Assembly: GCA_934121875.1 (NCBI GenBank)
Contig: CAKOVG010000013.1
Span: forward strand, 1 to 29,248
Reading direction: 5' to 3'
Length of the DNA stretch: 29,248 nt
From: an uncultured Clostridia bacterium
GTDB taxonomy: Bacteria; Bacillota; Clostridia; TANB77; CAG-508
A program made the translations under genes and the position numbers. Numbering within the stretch: the first letter of the stretch is position 1; each line of letters starts with the position of its first letter. Shown here in pieces: positions 14,924 to 23,400 of the stretch. The notes below the pieces were generated by a model. It was not told the DNA's origin. It was given only the letters and a program-made list of their open reading frames with translations, and did not search any database.

Positions 14924-15949
14924 TTAATAAATAAACATTGCATCACCAAATGAGAAAAATTTGTATTGCTCTTTCACTGCTTCCTCATATGCTTGCATTA
15001 TAAACTCTTTTCCAGCTAATGCTGAAACTAACATTATTAATGTTGATTCTGGCAAATGAAAGTTGGTAATTAATGCATTTAAGCATTTAAATTTATAGCC
15101 TGGATAAATAAATATATTAGTATCTCCTTCCACTTCCTTTACATAGCCATTTTCGTCTGCAACACTTTCTAATACTCTACAAGATGTTGTTCCAATTGCT
15201 ATTATTCTATGTCCTTCTCTTTTAGCTTTATTTATTTTCTCTGCATCTTCTGCTTTTATGTAAAAATGTTCTGAGTGCATATCATGTTCTTCAATATTTT
15301 CAACCTTTACTGGTCTAAATGTTCCTATTCCGACATGCAATGTAACATTAGCTACTTCTACCCCTTTTTGTTTTAGTTTTTCAAATAGTTCATCCGTAAA
15401 ATGTAGTCCTGCTGTTGGTGCAGCTGCTGATCCTTCATATTTTGCATATACAGTTTGATATCTGTCTTTTTCTTTTAATTTTTCATGTATGTATGGTGGT
15501 AATGGCATTAAACCTATTTCATTTAAAATTTCATTAAAAATTCCGTTATATTCAAATTTTACTTTTCTATTTCCACCCTCGAGTTTTTCTATAATTTCTG
15601 CCTTTAAAAGTCCATTTCCAAATTTCACTCTTACTCCTGGCATTAATTTTTTGCCTGGTTTTACCATAACTTCCCAAATATCGCCATCTATTTGTTTTAA
15701 TAGTAAAAATTCAATATTTGCTCCAGTTTCTTCTTTTATTCCATATAAACGAGCTGGAATAACTTTTGTATTATTTCTTACTAGGCAATCTCCTGGCTCT
15801 AAATAATCAATAATGTCTTTAAAAATTTTATGTTCTATTGTTTGGTTAGTTTTATCTAGTACCATTAGTCTTGACTGATCTCTATCTTTTATTGGCACTT
15901 GTGCTATTAATTCTTTTGGTAAATCATAGTTAAAATCTGATACCTTCAT
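14924..15949 (-). CDS. queA: S-adenosylmethionine:tRNA ribosyltransferase-isomerase
   Basis: QueA, 341 residues, complete. It transfers and rearranges the ribosyl part of SAM onto preQ1-modified tRNA to give epoxyqueuosine, the step after Tgt. Signatures are DFNYDLPKELIAQVPIKDRDQSRLM, NNTKVIPARL, KYEGSAAAPTAGLHFTDEL, VTLHVGIGTFRPV, and the C-terminal NFHLPESTLIMLVSALAG. It starts two bases after the HEXXH protein gene, and tgt follows after the inverted-repeat element. No queuosine precursor biosynthesis genes (queCDEF) or preQ1 riboswitch were seen in the window. Confidence 0.97.
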   Translation of the reverse strand: MKVSDFNYDLPKELIAQVPIKDRDQSRLMVLDKTNQTIEHKIFKDIIDYLEPGDCLVRNNTKVIPARLYGIKEETGANIEFLLLKQIDGDIWEVMVKPGKKLMPGVRVKFGNGLLKAEIIEKLEGGNRKVKFEYNGIFNEILNEIGLMPLPPYIHEKLKEKDRYQTVYAKYEGSAAAPTAGLHFTDELFEKLKQKGVEVANVTLHVGIGTFRPVKVENIEEHDMHSEHFYIKAEDAEKINKAKREGHRIIAIGTTSCRVLESVADENGYVKEVEGDTNIFIYPGYKFKCLNALITNFHLPESTLIMLVSALAGKEFIMQAYEEAVKEQYKFFSFGDAMFIY

Positions 15950-15951
15950 TT

Positions 15952-17310
15952 TTATGCTTCTCCTTGTTTTATTTTTTGGTATGTAAATGCTTTTTGTACT
16001 CTTTTGATAATACTTTGTACTACTTCTATAATTCCTTCTGGTTCTTTTAGTTCATTTATTTGTACTGAATATTTAAAATTACTTTTATGTACTGGTTTGT
16101 ATGTATATATTTCTTCTGGTAATCCAATTTTGGTATTTTGATAAGTTATTTCTTGGTTCATATAGTCAGTATACCATTGCTTTAGTCCTTGTATAGTATC
16201 TTCTTTGTATCCATATAGCACATAATCATGTAGTGCTGGTACTTTATATCCATATTCAGCAACATTACGTTCTAATGTATGCAGAAATTCATGTATAAAT
16301 ACTTCTTCCGGAAATGTATTTACTCTATAATTAAATTCATATGCTAAGTTTTGTCTATCATCTGGCATTCTTATATTTGAAAATCCAGTTCCCATATATT
16401 CCATACCTCCTAATCCTATCCAGTCACTTGTTAATTCTGTTTTTCCATTTTGTTTGTCTGCCATTCTAAATGCAATATAAATATGGTCATATTCATTGTT
16501 TTCTATGTAGTCTTTTATATTGTCATATATATCTGTTATAGATACATAATACCCATTGTTTTTATCATATGATAGTGTAGTTATAGGCTGATTTATTACA
16601 TATGTGTCATATGTGATTGACATTTTATTTTTACTTATTTCTTTTATAGAGGATTGAAATCTTGATAAGTTTGTTTTTATGGTACTTACCTCATTGTTTG
16701 ACATTTGTAGTTTTATATTTTCTTTTTTTCCATTTATATCAACGTTAACATCTATATTAGGAAATATAAAGCATACCATTTTCCATTCATTAGAGTTATT
16801 TAAATTTCCTTGTTCAACTTTAAAGTCTGAAAACCACACTGTTCCTTTTGAGAGTGTTTCATAGCCACCTAATCTAAAGCCAATGTTTACTTCTGTTGCT
16901 TTTTTTGAATTGAACATAAATGTTATTTCTTGCCAGTTTGTAGTTCCTGTTATCATTTTAGTTCGTTCTTGTGTTGTGTTAGAGCATATGTGTGCTCCTC
17001 CTGATGTTGAGTTGTTTTCATTTTGCACATTTTCTGTTTTTATCATACAGGTTATTTTGTATGGTGTATTTGGTGTCACTTTAATATTTTGTGAGAACAT
17101 TGCATCATTGTAATCTTTGCTTTCTATTTTATAGCTTGCTTTTTTCCCGTATTTAATGTTATTGTCTCTAGTAAATGTAGTTATTCCTTCTTTTCTTATT
17201 CCTTTTTCAAAATTGTTGAAGTTGTATTTGTTATACATTACTATTAATGCTATTATTGCTACAATCATTATTAAATAGCTTAGAATTTTCCTTGCTTTTT
17301 TCATGTGCAT
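15952..17310 (-). CDS. Membrane-anchored HEXXH protein with carbohydrate-binding-like domain; function unknown
   Basis: 452 residues, no family I can name. A basic N-terminus and one membrane helix (about 8-25) point to an exported, anchored protein. Residues about 40-170 look like a beta-sandwich carbohydrate-binding module (YKIESKDYNDAMFSQNIKV, PYKITCMIKTENV, NWQEITFMFNS, KGTVWFSDFKVEQG). The second half (about 175-445) contains HEFLH at 340-344 in FPEEVFIHEFLHTLERN, the HEXXH zinc-protease motif, with H361 a possible further ligand. A zinc peptidase is therefore a reasonable inference, not proven. Start codon choice is open (ATG 17310 or 17304). It abuts queA, two bases apart, and follows ileS after a hairpin. 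Confidence 0.7.
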   Translation of the reverse strand: MHMKKARKILSYLIMIVAIIALIVMYNKYNFNNFEKGIRKEGITTFTRDNNIKYGKKASYKIESKDYNDAMFSQNIKVTPNTPYKITCMIKTENVQNENNSTSGGAHICSNTTQERTKMITGTTNWQEITFMFNSKKATEVNIGFRLGGYETLSKGTVWFSDFKVEQGNLNNSNEWKMVCFIFPNIDVNVDINGKKENIKLQMSNNEVSTIKTNLSRFQSSIKEISKNKMSITYDTYVINQPITTLSYDKNNGYYVSITDIYDNIKDYIENNEYDHIYIAFRMADKQNGKTELTSDWIGLGGMEYMGTGFSNIRMPDDRQNLAYEFNYRVNTFPEEVFIHEFLHTLERNVAEYGYKVPALHDYVLYGYKEDTIQGLKQWYTDYMNQEITYQNTKIGLPEEIYTYKPVHKSNFKYSVQINELKEPEGIIEVVQSIIKRVQKAFTYQKIKQGEA

Positions 17311-17345
17311 TTAACCTTTCTTTTTTATTTTCAAATTTACACAAC

Positions 17346-17382
17346 TTTGAGACTGCCAGGTTTTACCTTTTTCAGTCTCAAA
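17346..17382 (-). other. Branched hairpin after ileS
   Basis: Perfect 10-bp stem TTTGAGACTG (17346-17355) / CAGTCTCAAA (17373-17382) with a small inner AGGT/ACCT stem. It starts six bases after the ileS stop. There is no U-tract on the minus strand, so it may be a leaky terminator or a processing and stability element between ileS and the following genes. Confidence 0.5.
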
Positions 17383-17388
17383 TTGTAT

Positions 17389-20157
17389 TTATTTAATTGC
17401 TTCTGCACATCTATGGCATAATGTTGGATATTCGCTGTTTTGGCCTACTTCTGTTGTATATTTCCAGCATCTTTCACATTTTTCGCCTTCTGCGACTTCT
17501 ACTTTTACTCCAATTTTATTTTCGTCTTTTCTTTCATTTTCTTTTATTTCTAATGCTGATACAATAAAAATTGTTGTTAAAAGTTCTTGATTTTCTTTTA
17601 AGAATTTATATTCATCGTCATTTGCAAATAAAGTAATCTTTGCATTTAATGAATGCCCTATTACTTTTTGAGCTCTTGCTAATTCTAATTCTTTTGCTAC
17701 TAATTCTTTTAATTCTAATATATGGTTCCATTTTTGCGTTAAATCATTGTTATCATATTCTGATACTGCTTCTGGCCAATCACTTAGCATTACACTTTCA
17801 ACTTGTTCATTTTTAGTATGTGGCATGTATTTCCAAATTTCTTCTGCTGTGAAGCAAATCATTGGAGCTACCATTTTAACTAGCGCATCTAAAATTATAT
17901 ACATTGCTGTTTGAGCTGAACGTCTTTCTATTGCATCATTTTTTGATGTATATAGTCTATCTTTTATAATATCTAAGTAAAAGTTACTCATGTCTGTTAC
18001 ACAGAATTGGTTTATGTCACGATATACTAAATGGAAATTAAAGTTTTCGTAATTTTCTGTACAATCTTTTACTAGTTTATTTAATCTTGATAATGCCCAT
18101 TTATCAATTTCTTCTAAATCTTTGTATTCTACTTTATCGTCAGGATTAAAGTCTGAAGTATTTCCCAAAATATATCTTGCTGTATTTCTTATTTTTCTAT
18201 ATGCTTCACTTATTTGTTTTAAAATATCTCTTGAAACGCTTATATCTGATTTGAAGTCTGATGATAATACCCATAATCTTAATATATCTGCTCCATATTC
18301 TTTTATAATATCTTGTGGGCTAATTCCATTTCCTAATGACTTAGACATTTTTCGTCCATCTTCATCAACAACCCATCCATGTGTTAATATTGCCTTATAT
18401 GGTGAAACGCCTTTTGTTGCGACTGATGTTAATATTGATGATTGGAACCATCCTCTATATTGGTCATGTCCTTCCAAATATAAATCTGCTGGGAATGGTA
18501 ATCCTCTTTCTACTAATACCCCTTCATATGTAGAACCAGAATCAAACCAAACATCCATAATGTCTGTTTCTTTTTTGAATTCATGACATCCGCAATTTTC
18601 ACAAACTGCTCCTTCTGGCATTAATTCTTTTTCTTCTAAATCAAACCATGCATTTGAGCCTTTTTCTCTAAATATTTTTGATACTTTTTCAAAGCTTTCA
18701 TTTGTAGCATATTCTTTACCACATTCTTTACAATAGAAAATTGGAATTGGTACACCCCAAGTACGTTGTCTTGAAATACACCAGTCATTTCTATCTTTTA
18801 CCATGCTAGAAATTCTTTCTTCTCCCCAAGTTGGTGTCCATTTTACTGTTTTTATAGCATCTAATGTTTCTTTTTTAAAGTCATTTACAGATGCAAACCA
18901 TTGATCTGTTGCTCTGAATATAATTGGATTTTTACATCTCCAGCAATGTGGATATGAGTGGTTTATTTTTTCTTTTCTTAATAAGTACCCATTTTGATCT
19001 AACCAGTCTATAATAGCATCATTTGATTTTGCATAGAACATACCTGCAAAAGGACCTGCTCCTTCTGTTTGATATCCTTTTCCGTCAACTGTAACTATAA
19101 TATCTAGTCCATTTTTTATTCCACATAAATAGTCTTCTTTACCATAACTTGGTGCTGTATGTACTGCTCCTGTACCAGTGTCTAATTCAACTGCGACTGT
19201 ATCATCACTACCTAATACTACTTTTGAAGTTCTATCTAAAAATGGATGCTTACATAAAATTCCTTCTAATTCTGTTCCATTTACAGTTTTTATAGTTGTA
19301 TATTCAGTAATTCCTGCTAAACTCATAACTTCATTAACTAAACTTGTAGCCATTACTAATTTTTCTTTTCCTGTATCAACAACACTGTATTCATATTCTG
19401 CACCTACTGTAATACCTGTATTACCTGGTAATGTCCATGGAGTTGTAGTCCAAATAACTATAAATGTGTCATTATCTAGAACTCCTTTTCCATCTTGTAC
19501 TGGGAATTTAACATAAATTGACATTGTATCACAATCTTGGTATTCAATTTCTGCTTCTGCCAAGGCTGTTTCACAGTCTGTACACCAATAAACTGGTTTT
19601 AATCCTTTATATATATAACCTTTTTTGTATATTTCTGCGAATATTTTTATTTGGTTAGCTTCTAGTTCTGGTTGTAATGTTATATATGGATGTTCCCAGT
19701 CTCCTAATACACCTAATCTTTTAAATCCTTCTGTTTGTTTTTCTACATATCCTAGTGCAAATTCTTTACATGTATCTCTAAACTTAGAAACACTAATTTC
19801 ATCTCTATTAATTCCTAGTGCTTGAATTGCTTTTTTCTCTGTTGGAAGTCCGTGTGTATCATAACCAGGAATATATATTGTTTGATACCCTTGTAGACTT
19901 TTGAAACGATTTACAGTATCTTTTAATACTTTGTTTAATGCATGACCCATGTGGATTTCGCCATTTGCATAAGGAGGACCATCATGTAATACATAAGTTT
20001 TGTGTCCCTCATTTTTCTTTAACATTTTTTCATATAAACCATTATCAAAAACCTCTGCTTTTGTTTTTGGTTCATTTTCTGGTAAATTTCCTCTCATTGG
20101 AAATTCTGTACTTGGCAAATTTAAAGTTTTGCCATAATCTTGTTTTTCATCTGCCAT
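17389..20157 (-). CDS. ileS: Isoleucine-tRNA ligase
   Basis: IleRS, 922 residues, bacterial class I type of usual length. HIGH-like motif PYANGEIHMGHALNK and KMSKS motif GRKMSKSLGN are intact. The CP1 editing domain (WTTTPWTLPGNTGITVG ... DTGTGAVHTAPSYGKEDY), the WWCISRQRxWG-type motif (DWCISRQRTWGVPIP), an internal zinc site (CENCGC region) and the C-terminal zinc finger CERCWKY...CHRC are all present. GGAGG precedes the ATG. It is controlled by a T-box leader at 20219-20460. Confidence 0.98.
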   Translation of the reverse strand: MADEKQDYGKTLNLPSTEFPMRGNLPENEPKTKAEVFDNGLYEKMLKKNEGHKTYVLHDGPPYANGEIHMGHALNKVLKDTVNRFKSLQGYQTIYIPGYDTHGLPTEKKAIQALGINRDEISVSKFRDTCKEFALGYVEKQTEGFKRLGVLGDWEHPYITLQPELEANQIKIFAEIYKKGYIYKGLKPVYWCTDCETALAEAEIEYQDCDTMSIYVKFPVQDGKGVLDNDTFIVIWTTTPWTLPGNTGITVGAEYEYSVVDTGKEKLVMATSLVNEVMSLAGITEYTTIKTVNGTELEGILCKHPFLDRTSKVVLGSDDTVAVELDTGTGAVHTAPSYGKEDYLCGIKNGLDIIVTVDGKGYQTEGAGPFAGMFYAKSNDAIIDWLDQNGYLLRKEKINHSYPHCWRCKNPIIFRATDQWFASVNDFKKETLDAIKTVKWTPTWGEERISSMVKDRNDWCISRQRTWGVPIPIFYCKECGKEYATNESFEKVSKIFREKGSNAWFDLEEKELMPEGAVCENCGCHEFKKETDIMDVWFDSGSTYEGVLVERGLPFPADLYLEGHDQYRGWFQSSILTSVATKGVSPYKAILTHGWVVDEDGRKMSKSLGNGISPQDIIKEYGADILRLWVLSSDFKSDISVSRDILKQISEAYRKIRNTARYILGNTSDFNPDDKVEYKDLEEIDKWALSRLNKLVKDCTENYENFNFHLVYRDINQFCVTDMSNFYLDIIKDRLYTSKNDAIERRSAQTAMYIILDALVKMVAPMICFTAEEIWKYMPHTKNEQVESVMLSDWPEAVSEYDNNDLTQKWNHILELKELVAKELELARAQKVIGHSLNAKITLFANDDEYKFLKENQELLTTIFIVSALEIKENERKDENKIGVKVEVAEGEKCERCWKYTTEVGQNSEYPTLCHRCAEAIK

Positions 20158-20218
20158 TTTTTATTCCTCCTTTTAATTTGCATATTTTTCTTCTACTAGG
20201 AGTAAATTCCTAGAATAC

Positions 20219-20460
20219 AAAAAGCCATTTCGTCATAATATTATAGGACGAAATGGCTTAAAATTTCCGCGGTACCACCTAATTTAAAAGAATATTTTCT
20301 TTTCTCTTATTAACCTTTAACGCAGGCATACGATTTCTTTTACTATTATTTCAAAGAAATGGCTAAAAGGTGATAACAATAATTACCAAGTGCTTTCAAA
20401 CTCTCACCATTGTGTTTGATTCTCTGTTAAGTTTTTGTAAAAATTGTGTTGTCCTTTATA
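20219..20460 (-). promoter_or_regulatory. Ile-specific T-box riboswitch ahead of ileS
   Basis: The minus-strand leader holds the T-box core AGGTGGTACCGCGGAA (20265-20280). It is followed by a 13-bp terminator stem GACGAAATGGCTT region (arms 20222-20234 and 20247-20259) and a U-run. Upstream lies a stem I region with an AGAGA bulge-like motif and a specifier candidate ATC (20372-20374, followed by A), an Ile codon. Uncharged tRNA-Ile should pair with the specifier and with the T-box bulge and favour the antiterminator, turning ileS on. The specifier choice is by eye; the T-box itself is certain. Confidence 0.93.
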
Positions 20461-20485
20461 ATTGCTTTTTATTAATATGTTATAT

Positions 20486-20514
20486 AGTTTACCACTTTTT
20501 CGTAAACTTGGCAA
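20486..20514 (-). promoter_or_regulatory. Vegetative promoter for the ileS T-box transcript
   Basis: On the minus strand: TTGCCA (20509-20514), 17-base spacer, TAAACT (20486-20491), just ahead of the T-box leader and right after the obgE stop. Nothing else was found in this non-coding stretch (20158-20531) beyond the T-box. Confidence 0.65.
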
Positions 20515-20531
20515 GAGTTTAGTAAAATATT

Positions 20532-21806
20532 TTATTCTTCCCACTCAAGTTCCCAATCAGAGATTTGTACTAAGTCTCCATCTTTGATTCCAAGTGCTCT
20601 TAATCTGTCATTTACTCCTAATTCATTTAATCTTCTATGGAAATAATGTAATGATTCGTTGTCTTCCAAATTTACTGTTCTCATAAGTTTAGTTATTACA
20701 TCTCCAGAAACTATATACATTCCACCTTCTTTTTTTACTGTGATGTCTTCTTTATCTCCTAATGTATATACTTTCTTTATTTCTTCTATTTCTATCAAGT
20801 CCTCTTTTGGTAATGTTTTTAATACTTCACTTACTCTTACAAGTAGTTCTTTTACTCCCTGTTTAGTTGCAGCTGATATTTTATATATTTCTATGCCTTT
20901 TTCTTTTGCCATTTTTTCTAGTTCTAAATATAGGTTTTCATCTTGCATGCTGTCTACTTTATTTGCTACTATTATTTGTTTTCTTTTACTTAACTTCTCG
21001 CTATATTTCTTTAACTCTTCATTTATAATTTCAAAATCTTTTACTGGATTTCTTCCTTCTATTCCAGATACATCTATTACATGAAGAAGTAGCCTTGTTC
21101 TTTCAATATGACGTAAAAATTGAATTCCTAGTCCAACTCCTTGACTTGCTCCTTCAATTATTCCTGGAATATCTGCAATAACAAAGCTATCACCATATTC
21201 TCCTTTTACTACCCCTAAATTTGGTTCAAGTGTAGTAAAGTGATAATCTGCAATTTTAGGTGTTGCATCAGTTACAACTGACAACAGTGTTGATTTCCCT
21301 ACATTTGGAAAACCTATTAATCCAACATCTGCTAAAAGTTTTAATTCTAATATAAGTTCTTTTTCTTCGCATTTTTCGCCCTCTTGTGAAAATCTAGGTG
21401 CTTGTCTAGTGGATGTTGCAAAGTGTGAGTTTCCTTTACCTCCTCTGCCACCTTGCAGTATAAGCTCTTTTTGTCCTTTTTCAGATAAATCAGCTAAAAC
21501 TTTTCCAGTTTGTGCATCCTTAACAATAGTTCCTAAAGGAACTTTTATTGTTAAATTTTCTCCACTTCTTCCATATCTATTTGCACCTTCGCCATTTTTT
21601 CCATTTTCAGCTTTAAATTTCTTTTGATAGCGGAAATCGATTAAGGTGTTAGAATCTGGATCAACTTCAAAGTATATGCTTCCGCCTCTTCCTCCGTCGC
21701 CTCCGTCTGGGCCACCTGCTGCAACATATTTTTCTCTACGAAAAGAAACAGCTCCATCGCCGCCATTTCCTGCTTTTGCAATTATTTTTACATAGTCTGT
21801 AAACAT
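20532..21806 (-). CDS. obgE: GTPase Obg/CgtA
   Basis: ObgE, 424 residues. An essential GTPase involved in 50S ribosome assembly and, in spore formers, tied to stress and sporulation control. The glycine-rich Obg fold (about 1-155: AGNGGDGAVSFRREKYVAAGGPDGGDGG) is followed by the G domain with P-loop GFPNVGKST, DIPGIIEGA, NKVD and SAAT. The C-terminal OCT domain (about 340-424) ends in the acidic WELEWEE. Start ATG 21806 has GGAG six bases upstream; a TTG 15 bases earlier would swallow that site. It starts one base after trpS and is probably coupled to it. Confidence 0.96.
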   Translation of the reverse strand: MFTDYVKIIAKAGNGGDGAVSFRREKYVAAGGPDGGDGGRGGSIYFEVDPDSNTLIDFRYQKKFKAENGKNGEGANRYGRSGENLTIKVPLGTIVKDAQTGKVLADLSEKGQKELILQGGRGGKGNSHFATSTRQAPRFSQEGEKCEEKELILELKLLADVGLIGFPNVGKSTLLSVVTDATPKIADYHFTTLEPNLGVVKGEYGDSFVIADIPGIIEGASQGVGLGIQFLRHIERTRLLLHVIDVSGIEGRNPVKDFEIINEELKKYSEKLSKRKQIIVANKVDSMQDENLYLELEKMAKEKGIEIYKISAATKQGVKELLVRVSEVLKTLPKEDLIEIEEIKKVYTLGDKEDITVKKEGGMYIVSGDVITKLMRTVNLEDNESLHYFHRRLNELGVNDRLRALGIKDGDLVQISDWELEWEE

Positions 21807-21807
21807 T

Positions 21808-22830
21808 TTATTCTCCTTCAAAATAGTCTAGTTTCATTGCTTTTTTAACTTTTCTCATAGTTTCTCTTGCTGTTTGTCTTGTTTTTTCTGTTCCATCTTT
21901 TAGTATTTTTTCAACCAACTCTGGTCTTTCTTCATAATATTTTCTTTTTTCTCTAATTGGTGTTAGAAACTCATTTATATTTTTAGCTAATTGTTTTTTA
22001 CAAGCTACACATCCTCTTGTTCCTGCCTTACATTCTTCACAAGCTGTTTTAACTTCTTCCTCATTACTAAATAATTTGTGATAATATGCAACCATACATA
22101 CGTCTGGATGTCCTTTATCGTCTTTCTTAATTCTAGCTGGATCTGTTACTGCACTCATTACTTTTTTGTTTATCTCTTCTTCAGTATCTGATAAATAAAT
22201 AGCATTTCCTAAAGATTTACCCATTTTATCATTTCCATCTAGTCCTTTAATTCTTTTTGCGCTTGAAAGTACAGCTTCTGGTTCTGTTAATATTTCTCCA
22301 TATATGCTATTAAATTTTCTAACTATTTCTCTACATTGTTCAATTAAAGGTAATTGGTCTTCTCCAACTGGAACCAATGCTCCGTCAACCACAGTAATGT
22401 CTGCTGCTTGATTTACCGGATACCCTAAAAATCCATATGTAACACTTTCTCCAAAAACTTCTTTTTTTTGCGCTAATTCAGTTTTTACAGTTGGATTTCT
22501 TTCTAATCTAGCAACTGTAACTAAATTAGAATAAAACACTGTAAGTTCTGCTGTTTCTGGTACCATTGATTGTATATATATAGTAGTTTTTTCTGGATCA
22601 ATTCCTATTGATAAATAATCTAATATAACTTGCTTTACATTTTGTCTTACCTTTTCTGGATTTTCAAAATTATCTGTTAAAGCTTGAACATCTGCAATTA
22701 AAATATATGGATCATATTTTCCAGTATTTTGCATCTCTACTCTTGTTTTTAAAGATCCAAAATAATGGCCAATATGTAATCTACCTGTTGGTCTATCCCC
22801 TGTTAAAATACGTTTTTTCTTTTCTTCCAT
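21808..22830 (-). CDS. trpS: Tryptophan-tRNA ligase
   Basis: TrpRS, 340 residues from ATG 22830, class I. Signatures are RILTGDRPTGRLHIGHYFGSL (HIGH), YPVNQAADITVVDGALVPVGEDQ, and DKMGKSLGNAIYLSD (KMSKS). An insert with CEECKAGTRGCVACK is seen near residue 270, as in many Clostridia. Three ATGs cluster at the start (22839, 22836, 22830). GAAGGG sits nine bases from the last, so I favour 22830. A 29-codon ORF and a strong promoter lie directly upstream and no T-box was seen, unlike ileS. Confidence 0.95.
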   Translation of the reverse strand: MEEKKKRILTGDRPTGRLHIGHYFGSLKTRVEMQNTGKYDPYILIADVQALTDNFENPEKVRQNVKQVILDYLSIGIDPEKTTIYIQSMVPETAELTVFYSNLVTVARLERNPTVKTELAQKKEVFGESVTYGFLGYPVNQAADITVVDGALVPVGEDQLPLIEQCREIVRKFNSIYGEILTEPEAVLSSAKRIKGLDGNDKMGKSLGNAIYLSDTEEEINKKVMSAVTDPARIKKDDKGHPDVCMVAYYHKLFSNEEEVKTACEECKAGTRGCVACKKQLAKNINEFLTPIREKRKYYEERPELVEKILKDGTEKTRQTARETMRKVKKAMKLDYFEGE

Positions 22831-22861
22831 TTTCATCATCCCTTCTTTAAAAAGCTTATAT

Positions 22862-22951
22862 TTATTCTAATCTATCTACAGCACTTTTATAATCAGATAA
22901 TCTTTTTTGTTTTATTTTATTGTACACATCTTCTGATAACCCAAATTTCAT
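22862..22951 (-). CDS. Small ORF (29 codons) upstream of trpS; unknown
   Basis: Starts MKFGLSEDVYNKI and ends YKSAVDRLE, then TAA. AGGA lies eight bases before the ATG. An alternative ATG at 22957 adds two residues. A promoter at 22969-22997 puts the transcript start only about a dozen bases upstream, so this is the first open frame on the trpS-obgE mRNA, and trpS follows 31 bases after its stop. There is no Trp codon, so it is not a classical Trp attenuator peptide. The first residues resemble N-termini of small nucleotidyltransferases and the last part resembles their HI0074-like partners, so a deletion remnant is possible. This is a weak impression. Confidence 0.45.
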   Translation of the reverse strand: MKFGLSEDVYNKIKQKRLSDYKSAVDRLE

Positions 22952-22968
22952 TATCATTTTCCTTGTAT

Positions 22969-22997
22969 ATTATATTCTAGTATCAATATATTTTCAA
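22969..22997 (-). promoter_or_regulatory. Vegetative promoter for the small ORF-trpS-obgE unit
   Basis: On the minus strand: TTGAAA (22992-22997), 17-base spacer, perfect TATAAT (22969-22974). Predicted start around 22962-22964, leaving a very short leader with AAGGA near the 5' end. Confidence 0.75.
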
Positions 22998-23008
22998 GTA
23001 TATAACAA

Positions 23009-23038
23009 TAAAAAACTCCACATAAGTGAAGTTTTTTA
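23009..23038 (-). terminator. Terminator after rpmA
   Basis: AAAACT/AGTTTT stem with inner CAC/GTG and one mismatch, followed by TTTTTTATT on the minus strand. It lies five bases past the rpmA stop and ends the rplU-rpmA unit. Confidence 0.8.
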
Positions 23039-23042
23039 TGTA

Positions 23043-23318
23043 TTATTCAGCTTTACTTCCTTCTTCAACAGGATATACGCTAACTTTCTTTTTATCTCTG
23101 CCAAGTCTTTCAAATTTAACTTTTCCAGTTACTTTAGCATATAGTGTATCATCACTACCAATACCAACATTAGTACCTGGATGGATTTTTGTTCCTCTTT
23201 GTCTTACTAGTATATTACCAGCTGGAACTACTTGACCATCTGCTCTTTTTAGTCCTAAACGTTTAGACTCACTGTCTCTACCATTCTTAACACTACCTTG
23301 ACCTTTCTTATGAGCCAT
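23043..23318 (-). CDS. rpmA: 50S ribosomal protein L27 (no N-terminal extension)
   Basis: bL27, 91 residues, component of the peptidyl-transferase region. It begins MAHKKGQGSVKNGRDSESKR, the form found directly active in Escherichia coli. Many Firmicutes instead encode an extension of about nine residues that Prp protease must remove. An in-frame TGA lies nine bases upstream of the ATG (GAG TGA AAT AGG ATG), so no extension is possible here. The 82-base gap to rplU cannot hold the usual prp gene. The C-terminus (VYPVEEGSKAE) is slightly longer than usual. GGGAG precedes the start. Confidence 0.97.
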   Translation of the reverse strand: MAHKKGQGSVKNGRDSESKRLGLKRADGQVVPAGNILVRQRGTKIHPGTNVGIGSDDTLYAKVTGKVKFERLGRDKKKVSVYPVEEGSKAE

Positions 23319-23400
23319 CCTATTTCACTCCCTTCAATTTTTGTTTTAGGGTATTTCTATCTTTCTAATAGTTTTTACCATAATATGTTCAATTTTTTAC

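Noticed and set aside
14743..14949. 68-codon minus-strand frame through the inverted-repeat element
   Set aside because: It is composed of the palindromic element and the end of queA; no ribosome-binding site, no family resemblance, and it needs the element's structure to be accidental.
22840..23042. T-box or Trp attenuator for trpS
   Set aside because: No T-box core (GGTGGNACCGCGG type) and no Trp codons in the small ORF.
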